Below are positions 1 through 6,800 of a DNA stretch of 7,647 bases, in pieces. The notes beneath the pieces were generated by a model. It was given only the letters and a program-made list of their open reading frames with translations. It ran no database searches and was not told where the DNA came from. The position numbers and the translations under genes are program-made. Position 1 is the first letter of the stretch. The number at the start of each line of letters is the position of its first letter. Origin of the DNA: an uncultured Sphingobacteriaceae bacterium (lineage in GTDB: Bacteria > Bacteroidota > Bacteroidia > Sphingobacteriales > Sphingobacteriaceae); contig CALNCF010000157.1 in the NCBI GenBank assembly GCA_937875035.1, positions 1-7,647 of the forward strand. The letters run 5' to 3'.

Positions 1-2
1 CT

Positions 3-1271
3 TCTTTCGCTCAGGGGACATGGACATTGCAGCGATGTGTGGATTACGCGCTTGAGAATAACCTGACCATCAAACAGAACCGGCTGAATGTTGAGCTGTC
101 GGAAGTATCGGTCGATGATAACAAATATGGCTTTCTTCCCTCGCTGAATGCAGCGGCCAGCCAGAACTTCAACTACGGGCGCGCCATCAACCCGATCAAC
201 AACACCTACGTATTCCAGCAGATCACGACCCGCAACATGAATGTGAGCTCGAGCGTGACCCTGTTCAACGGCTTTGCCAAGGTGAATGCCTACCAGGCGA
301 GCAAGCTGGAGCTGCAGGCCGAAAAGACCAGCCTGGAGAAGATCAAGAATGATATCACCCTGACGGTAATTACTTATTACCTCGATGTATTATATAACGA
401 AGAGCTGCTGGCGGTGAGCAAACAGCAACTGGAGATATCCAAGCTGCAGCTCGACCGCGCGGAAAAGAATGCCGCGGTTGGCAGCATTACCCAGGGCGAT
501 GTATTGCAGATCAAGGCGCAGCTGGCCAGCGATGAGCTGAACGTAACCGTAAGCCAGAATAACCTGGACCTCTCTAAGCTGAACCTGATCCAGCTTTTGG
601 ATCGTGATGCTTCAGAGCGTTTCGAGATCGAACGTCCGCAGAACCTCGACCAGATGATGTCGGTAAGCATGGGCTATAATGCGCAGCAGGTATATAATTC
701 GGCGCTCACAAATATGCCCGATGTACGCTTGCTCGAATTCAGGCAAAAAGCTGCGCGGAAAAACCTGGCGGCTGCCAAAGGGAACCTGTACCCGAGGATC
801 AGTATGAACGGCGGTATGTTCACCGATTACAGCAACCTGAACCCACGTTCATTCAGCCAGCAGTTCAGCGATAACTTCGGGGAATATTTCGGATTCCAGC
901 TTACCGTGCCGATATTCAACGGCATGTCGGCCCGGAACGGTGTGAAGCGCGCGAAGATCAACCTGGCTAATGCTGAGATCAATGAGCAGATAGGTAAGAA
1001 TACCCTGAACAAAACGATCACGCAGTCGGTAGCCGACCTCAACGCGGCAGACAAGAAATTCGAATCTGCCAAGAATGGTTTCCAGTCGCTGACCGAAGCA
1101 TTCAAATACAACCAGCAGAAATTTGATGTCGGGCTGATCAATTCATTTGACTATAATACTTCTAAGAATAACCTGTTCAAAGCGGAAGCGGATTTGCTCC
1201 AGGCTAAGTACGACCTGATCTTCAAAAGCAAGGTGCTCGACTTTTATATGGGTAAAAGCTTAAGTTTCTAA
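3..1271 (+). CDS. TolC-family outer-membrane efflux protein (5' partial)
   Basis: Outer-membrane channel component of a tripartite exporter, forming a trimeric beta-barrel with a long periplasmic alpha-helical tunnel. The reading frame is already open at the left edge and reads SFAQGTWTLQRCVDYALENN: SFAQ is the tail of a signal peptide and WTLQ-CVDYAL-NN is the usual start of the mature protein in Bacteroidota TolC homologues. The true start is therefore upstream of the window, and the TTG at 27 is an internal codon. The two-fold internal repeat of the OEP fold is visible: TLFNG at nt 258-272 and VPIFNG at nt 906-923 mark equivalent strand/turn elements, each followed by a long helical region. 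A typical helical-hairpin segment (AAVGSITQGDVLQIKAQLA) is encoded around nt 472-528. The C-terminus is complete, ending at TAA 1269-1271. The adaptor gene follows after 42 nt, consistent with an operon. The substrate cannot be told from this protein. Confidence 0.93.
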   Translation, partial: SFAQGTWTLQRCVDYALENNLTIKQNRLNVELSEVSVDDNKYGFLPSLNAAASQNFNYGRAINPINNTYVFQQITTRNMNVSSSVTLFNGFAKVNAYQASKLELQAEKTSLEKIKNDITLTVITYYLDVLYNEELLAVSKQQLEISKLQLDRAEKNAAVGSITQGDVLQIKAQLASDELNVTVSQNNLDLSKLNLIQLLDRDASERFEIERPQNLDQMMSVSMGYNAQQVYNSALTNMPDVRLLEFRQKAARKNLAAAKGNLYPRISMNGGMFTDYSNLNPRSFSQQFSDNFGEYFGFQLTVPIFNGMSARNGVKRAKINLANAEINEQIGKNTLNKTITQSVADLNAADKKFESAKNGFQSLTEAFKYNQQKFDVGLINSFDYNTSKNNLFKAEADLLQAKYDLIFKSKVLDFYMGKSLSF

Positions 1272-1313
1272 TAAAAAATTATAATTTTTGACATCAGTTC
1301 AAAAAGAAAGCAT

Positions 1314-2639
1314 ATGGCTAAGAAAAAAATAAAATTCTCGCGTATACTGGTGATCCTGGCCGTGGTGGTTATTGTGTTCGCGATAATAGGGAAGAAGGCG
1401 GGCTGGTTTGGCGGGGCAGGTGTGGTGAAGGTTGCCGTAGAGAAAGTGAAAAAAGGAACCATTACGGAAACCGTTTCCGCGAGTGGAAAAATCCAGCCGG
1501 AAGTGGAAGTGAAGATCTCCCCGGATGTTTCGGGTGAAATTATTGCATTGTATGTAAAGGAGGGCGATCATGTGAAGAAAGGACAGCTGCTGCTGAAGAT
1601 CCGCCCAGATATTTATGAGTCGTACCTCGACCGCGCGACCGCCGCGCTCAATACCTCGAAAGCGAACCTGGCGAATGCCCAGGCACGTCTGGTACAGGTA
1701 GAATTGTCATTCAAAAGATCAGAGAAGCTGCATAAGGACAAGGTGATCTCCGACTCGGAATACGAAACAGCGAAATCATCGTATGAGGTAGCCCGCGCAG
1801 ATGTGCAGGCTGCGATATTTAATGTGAAAAGCGCGGAAGCTTCGGTAAAGGAATCGAACGACAACCTGGTGAAGACGACCATCTTCTCGCCGGTAGACGG
1901 AACCGTTTCCAAGCTGAATGTAGAAGCCGGCGAACGTGTGGTAGGAACCACGCAGATGGCCGGTACCGAAATGATGCGGATCGCGAACCTGAACTCTATG
2001 GAAGTAAGCGTAGATGTGAATGAGAACGACATCAACCGTTTGTCGCTGGGAGATACCGCTGTTATCGAGGTTGACGCGTTTATCGACAAAAAATTTATGG
2101 GTGTGGTTACCGAGATCGCCAACTCGGCGAGCGTGGTGGGAACCAGCGCCGACCAGGTAACGAACTTCCCGGTGAAGATCCGGATCCTGCCGGAATCGTA
2201 TGCGAATATGATCACCAAGGATAAGAACCTGCCATCGCCTTTCCGTCCGGGACTTTCGGCTACGGTAGAGATTCAGACCGAGAAGACCAGCAATATATGG
2301 GTGATCCCGATCCAGGCGGTAACGACACGTACGGATACGGCAGACAATAAAGCTTCCAGGGATACAGGCAAGCCTGACGGTAAGGAAGACGCGAAGAAAA
2401 AAGAGGATGTGCAGGAAGAGGCTAAAGAATATGTGTTTGTGCTGGATAATGGTAAGGTGAAAAAAGTAGCGGTGAAAACAGGTATCCAGGACGATACAAA
2501 CATCGAGATCAAATCAGGCTTAAAGGGTGATGAAGAAGTAGTGACAGCCCCGTACCTCGCTGTTTCAAAAACATTAAAGGATGGCTCGGCAGTTCAGAAG
2601 GTCAATAAAGAGGAGCTGTTCAAGGAAGACAACAAATAA
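1314..2639 (+). CDS. MacA/HlyD-type periplasmic adaptor subunit of an efflux pump
   Basis: Membrane-fusion protein linking an inner-membrane transporter (ABC MacB-like or RND) to a TolC channel. The 441 residues show the expected order. There is one N-terminal membrane anchor (about residues 8-24, ILVILAVVVIVFAII) after a lysine-rich start. The first half-lipoyl domain is about 66-100, with SGEI-ALYVKEGDHVKKGQ. A long alpha-helical coiled-coil hairpin (about 104-185) is rich in Ala, Lys, Glu and Ser. The second half-lipoyl domain contains FSPVDGTVSKLNVEAGE (191-207). A beta-barrel and membrane-proximal domain follow, with PFRPGLSATVEI. Residues about 340-371 are an unusual Lys/Asp/Glu-rich insert. 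The start ATG is preceded only by an A/G-rich stretch (AAAAAGAAAG), a weak ribosome-binding site at best. The gene lies directly after the TolC gene and is closed by a terminator. MacA-like is the best guess; an RND-type adaptor is possible because no pump gene is visible. Confidence 0.92.
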   Translation: MAKKKIKFSRILVILAVVVIVFAIIGKKAGWFGGAGVVKVAVEKVKKGTITETVSASGKIQPEVEVKISPDVSGEIIALYVKEGDHVKKGQLLLKIRPDIYESYLDRATAALNTSKANLANAQARLVQVELSFKRSEKLHKDKVISDSEYETAKSSYEVARADVQAAIFNVKSAEASVKESNDNLVKTTIFSPVDGTVSKLNVEAGERVVGTTQMAGTEMMRIANLNSMEVSVDVNENDINRLSLGDTAVIEVDAFIDKKFMGVVTEIANSASVVGTSADQVTNFPVKIRILPESYANMITKDKNLPSPFRPGLSATVEIQTEKTSNIWVIPIQAVTTRTDTADNKASRDTGKPDGKEDAKKKEDVQEEAKEYVFVLDNGKVKKVAVKTGIQDDTNIEIKSGLKGDEEVVTAPYLAVSKTLKDGSAVQKVNKEELFKEDNK

Positions 2640-2660
2640 TTAATACAGAATACTTAATTT

Positions 2661-2686
2661 AGTCCCGCCCTTAGCGGGACTTTTTT
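2661..2686 (+). terminator. Intrinsic (Rho-independent) terminator after the efflux genes
   Basis: A perfect 7-bp GC-rich stem, GTCCCGC (2662-2668) with GCGGGAC (2674-2680), has a 5-nt loop CCTTA and is followed at once by six T residues (2681-2686). An A-T pair (2661/2681) can extend the stem to 8 bp. It begins 22 nt after the adaptor stop codon. The opposite strand lacks a T-run in the required place, so it should act on + strand transcription only. Confidence 0.92.
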
Positions 2687-2695
2687 AGTTTTAGC

Positions 2696-3697
2696 GTGGA
2701 AATACAAAAGCATAAGATAGCCGTTATCGGCGGTGGGAGCTGGGCAACAGCGATCGTAAAGATCCTGAGCGATAACCAGCAGGATGTATACTGGTGGATG
2801 CGGAACAAGGATGCGGTGGAGTATATCCGTACTTATCGCCGTAACCCGAACTACATCCGTTCGGCGGAGCTGAAGATCAACCCGGAACAGGTCGGTACAG
2901 ACCTTAGCCTGGCGATCGCTTCCGCAGATATTATCGTGTTTGCGGTACCCGCGGCGTTCCTCTCGGCCGCTATGGCCGGGATCGGTCCTGAGCAGCTGAA
3001 AGGAAAAAAGGTCGTTTCGGCGATCAAGGGGATCGAGCCGGGCAAGAACCAGATCATGGGCGAATACTTCCACCAGGAATACCAGGTTTCGCTTGATGAT
3101 TTCCTGGTGATCAGCGGCCCCTGCCATGCAGAGGAAGTCGCACTGGAGAAGCTTTCGTACCTGACCATCGCCTGCCAGAAAGAAGAAACTGCGGTGATGT
3201 TCGCGGGGATCATGGCTAACCGTTATATCAAGGCATCCGTATCCGACGATATCTACGGTACCGAGTACGGGGCTGTCCTGAAAAATATTTATGCCATTGC
3301 CAGCGGCATCTGTCATGGGCTCGGCTACGGAGATAATTTCCAGGCGGTATTGATCTCGAATGCGATCCGCGAGATGAAACGTTTCGTGGATGCGGTGCAC
3401 CCGATCGATCGCGATATCAAGGAGTCGGCCTATTTAGGAGACCTGCTGGTGACCTCTTATTCCCAGTTCAGCCGGAACCGCACGTTCGGGAACATGGTAG
3501 GGAAGGGTTATTCCGTGAAATCCGCGCAGTTTGAAATGGGCATGGTCGCCGAAGGATATTACGCGGTGAAGTGCATCCATGAGATCAACCGGAATTATAA
3601 AGTGCATATCCCGATATGCCGTACGGTATACGGTATTTTATATGAAAATATTTCGCCTATGATTGAAATGAGGTTACTGACGGAAAAGCTGTCATAA
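2696..3697 (+). CDS. gpsA: NAD(P)H-dependent glycerol-3-phosphate dehydrogenase
   Basis: Cytoplasmic enzyme that reduces dihydroxyacetone phosphate to sn-glycerol-3-phosphate, the backbone for phospholipid synthesis. The 333-residue length is normal for the family. The N-terminal Rossmann domain has GGGSWATA at residues 12-19, the form I associate with Bacteroidota, where many others have GxGxWGTA. SAIKGIEPG (108-116) contains a conserved Lys111. GPCHAEEVA matches the family GPsfAxEva segment. The C-terminal helical domain has LKNIYAIASGI with the probable catalytic Lys196, GLGYGDN, and SRNRTFG (259-265). The start is GTG 2696: an in-frame TAG at 2672 blocks any earlier start, and the next in-frame ATG would remove the nucleotide-binding motif. 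There is no Shine-Dalgarno sequence, and the GTG lies 9 nt after the terminator T-run, so the transcript must begin inside or upstream of the terminator, or be nearly leaderless. It has no evident functional link to its neighbours. Confidence 0.95.
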   Translation: MEIQKHKIAVIGGGSWATAIVKILSDNQQDVYWWMRNKDAVEYIRTYRRNPNYIRSAELKINPEQVGTDLSLAIASADIIVFAVPAAFLSAAMAGIGPEQLKGKKVVSAIKGIEPGKNQIMGEYFHQEYQVSLDDFLVISGPCHAEEVALEKLSYLTIACQKEETAVMFAGIMANRYIKASVSDDIYGTEYGAVLKNIYAIASGICHGLGYGDNFQAVLISNAIREMKRFVDAVHPIDRDIKESAYLGDLLVTSYSQFSRNRTFGNMVGKGYSVKSAQFEMGMVAEGYYAVKCIHEINRNYKVHIPICRTVYGILYENISPMIEMRLLTEKLS

Positions 3698-3814
3698 CCG
3701 CTGACGCAGGTAACGAATGCTTCTGAATTTCATGAAGTTATACGTACCTTTTTTGTAACTCGATTTTATTTTTTACGTAACAGCAACCATCTGATGGATC
3801 ATCTACCCCATGAA
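3698..3814 (+). other. AT-rich intergenic leader upstream of the PKD gene
   Basis: These 117 nt separate gpsA from the giant PKD gene. The central part (about 3727-3780) is markedly more AT-rich than the flanking genes and holds runs of T (3749-3754 and 3769-3774) plus short perfect palindromes: TTCATGAA (3729-3736), TACGTA (3741-3746) and TTACGTAA (3773-3780). A promoter for the PKD gene is expected here. TACCTTTT at 3745-3752 is one mismatch from the Bacteroidota -7 element TAnnTTTG, but I find no -33 TTTG at the right distance. No clear intrinsic terminator for gpsA is visible. Confidence 0.35.
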
Positions 3815-3883
3815 ATGAAGAAACTGGTTTACGTTTGTGTATATATTTTTTTATTGCTGATCAGTTTTTCCGGAGTATATGCG
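3815..3883 (+). other. Signal peptide of the PKD protein
   Basis: Residues 1-23: a short basic n-region (MKK), a hydrophobic core VCVYIFLLLISFSGV, and a VYA cleavage site followed by QCPQ. This fits Sec export with signal peptidase I cleavage after Ala23. The Cys at 25 is not a lipobox, because Gln stands at the -1 position where Gly, Ala or Ser is needed. Confidence 0.9.
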
Positions 3884-6800
3884 CAGTGTCCGCAGATTAT
3901 CGATGGAAACGGCGTGCCGAGCACGAACCCGCAGTGGTCGAACTGTAATGGTAACCCCTTTACGATCAATGTTCAGCCTGCCACGAACCTCAGCAGCTTT
4001 AATATTAACTGGGGCGACGGCACCACACAATCGTTTCCGGGCGGATTAGCATCATCCGCCTTCATACAGCATACCTACCCGGTTCCCGCCAGGGATACTT
4101 CCTATATCGTCACCATTACCCAGGCGTCGCCCGCCTGTGTCGTTACGGGCTTAGCCGTGATCAAGCGCCCGCCGCGCGCGGGGATCATCATCGCGGCCGG
4201 TGAGGTGAACCAGGTCTGCGCCCCTCAGTCTATCCGCTTCGTCAATACCAGCCAGGATGTGGATACCACGACCATTTTCGTAGTGAATTTCGGGGATGGG
4301 GTGATCGACACCTTACCCTGGACCAATGTCAACCAGATCATCACGCACCAGTACCTGAGAAATACCACCAGCTGTAATACCTCGGTGAGCATCACGGCGA
4401 TCAAGGCAGGCTGCCTTTCGTCTACCAACACGTATTCCCCGATCCTGATCTGGGACCTCGACAGCGCTATTGTGAACCCGAGCCGGGTGCTGCTCTGCGA
4501 TCCTGACCGTACGGTTACTTTTTCCAACGGAACCATCCGCAACTGCGCGGCAAATGCTACCCAGGGAAATACCTCCACCCGTTACGAAAAGTGGATCATC
4601 CATAACTTTAAAGGACCGGGAATAGACTCGGTGATCGACTGGCGCCCATCGCCCCAGGCAGCGATTACCGTTACCTATCCCGGTATCGGCGTTTATTGTG
4701 TAACCCTGCTCGACAGCAGCTATTGCGGGATCGACACCTCGGCGCTCACCTGCATCTCCATTGTAGCGCCGCCCGATGCCGCAGTGACAGCTAACAAGGA
4801 TACCATCTGCGAAGGTGAGAGCGTACTCTTTACCAATATGAGCACCACCGGCACGGGCTATGTATATACCTGGAATTTCGGGGATGGAAGCCCGAACGTG
4901 GTGACCACATCGAGCGCTCCGCAGACTCACGCCTTCACCACCGATATCAGTGTGACCACTACACGCATTGTGACCCTGCAGGTACAGGTGCCCGGCGCGA
5001 ACGCGGCCTGCTCGGATATCGATACGGTGAGGATCGTGGTCGAGCCTACGCCGAAGCCCAACTTCAGCCTGAATGGCACTGCCGGGAATATACAGGGCTG
5101 CGATTCCCTGCTCGTCAATTTTGCCGATCTTTCTACCGATACCGCAGCAGGTTCGGTATGGGCCTGGGATCTTGACGGGAACAATGTCTACGAAACCATC
5201 GGTAAGTTCCCGGCCCCGGTGAAATATTATGCAACGACTCCCGGCAACTCAACTACCTATACCATCCGCCTGAAGATCACCCGCAGCAACGGCTGCGAAA
5301 ATATCCGAACACGTACCGTCACCATACACCGCAGCCCGGTACCGGGCTTTGCCGCGAACAGCGTATGTGTGGGGCAGGTAGCGCATTTCCAGGATACTTC
5401 TGTTTTTTATCCGCAGAGTGTAAGCGGCAAGACCTATCAATGGGATTTCGATAATAACGGCACCATCGATGCTACGGGTCCATCTCCAAGCCATACCTTT
5501 ACCACCACGGGTACCTTTGATGTGCGCTTGGTGATCAGCAGCAGCCAGGGATGCCCTGTAACGGTAATCCGCCAGCTGGTGATCGAATCTCCGCCCATCG
5601 CGGCCTTCACACCCAGTGTAACAAGCGGGTGCTCGCCATTGTCGGTTACCTTTACCAATGGCTCCACGAACTCGGTGAACAACTTATGGAAGCTGGGCAG
5701 CGGCGGTACTTCTACCGATGTATCCGTATCACGGGTCTACGTTAATAACGGAACGACGAACGATACGATCCCGATCCGGCTGATCGCGCAGACCGCGTTC
5801 GGCTGTATGGATTCGGTGACCCATACCATCATCGTATATCCGAACCCGGTAGCATCCTTTACAGCGAACACGCTGCCGAGCTGTAATCCGCAGCCCATCT
5901 ATTTCCTCAATACCTCTTCGCATGCCACGCAGTTCGAATGGGATTTCGGGGATGGTACCGCGATGAATACACTGCCAAGTCCGAACCACGCGTTTGCCAA
6001 TAATACTTCGCAGATCGCGGTGTATACCGTTACCCTTCGTTCGGTCAATGCTTTCGGATGCGCGGATACCTTCCGGATGCCGGTGCTCGTTTACCCGCAG
6101 CAAACCTTTACGATCCAGACCGATGTGGATACGGGCTGTACGCCTTTAACGGTGAAGTTCCCGGCGTTTCCGGGTATTGTATCCTACGACTGGGATTTCG
6201 GCGACCTGGGCAGCTCGACCGCTACCGCGCCTACGCATACTTATGTGAATAATACTACCAGCGATATTACCTATACGGCCAGGGCTATTATGGTGAATGC
6301 TTTCGGATGTCGCGATACGGTCACCAAGGATATTGTCGTTCACCCCTTACCCCAGGCCTCTTTTACCCAGAGCGCTCCCGCGGGCTGTACACCGCTCGAC
6401 ATCACTTTTCAGAATACATCGACCGGGGCGCTGAGCTACCATTGGGATTATGGCGACGGCACCGAAGAGCATACCGCCACCATGATTACCCAGCACCGGT
6501 ATATAAACACCAGCGATCAGCCGCTGGTCCGTACCGTCATACTGAGGGCATATAACGGCGACAGCTGTGTGGATCAGCGTTCGCAGACCGTGACCGTTTT
6601 CCCGCCTCTGCAGGCCAGCTTCCAGATCAACCCGGTGGCTTGCAGCCCGTATGTTTTTACAGCGGATAATCAATCGTCGGGAGCATCCAAGTATTACTGG
6701 TATCTTGATGGTTCCCTCATGGATTCGGTACAGCACAAGGTATTCGCCATCGGCAACCCGACAAATGCTGCGCAGCTGCACCAGATCACTCTTCGAGCGG

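Noticed and set aside
27..29. TTG as the start codon of the TolC gene
   Set aside because: The same frame is open to the left edge and encodes the end of a signal peptide and the WTLQ motif before it, so TTG is an internal Leu codon.
1281..1290. Promoter -7 element before the adaptor gene (AATTTTTG region)
   Set aside because: It misses the TA of TAnnTTTG and has no paired -33 element; the 42-nt gap is better read as an operon spacer.
1613..2218. Open frame of 201 codons on the - strand inside the adaptor gene
   Set aside because: Ser/Thr/Ala-rich shadow of the adaptor coding sequence with no domain features.
2654..3400. Long open frame of 248 codons on the - strand over gpsA
   Set aside because: It overlaps a gene with clear family motifs on the + strand, has no recognisable protein features and is explained as a codon-bias shadow.
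3698..3712. Hairpin CTGACGCAG as a gpsA terminator
   Set aside because: The stem is only three base pairs and no T-run follows.
3794..3814. Upstream in-frame ATG 3794 as start of the PKD gene
   Set aside because: It would place MDHLPHE, acidic and histidine-containing, before a textbook MKK signal peptide start; ATG 3815 fits better.
3881..3892. Lipoprotein processing at Cys25 of the PKD protein
   Set aside because: The residue before the Cys is Gln, which does not fit a lipobox; a signal peptidase I site after VYA fits.
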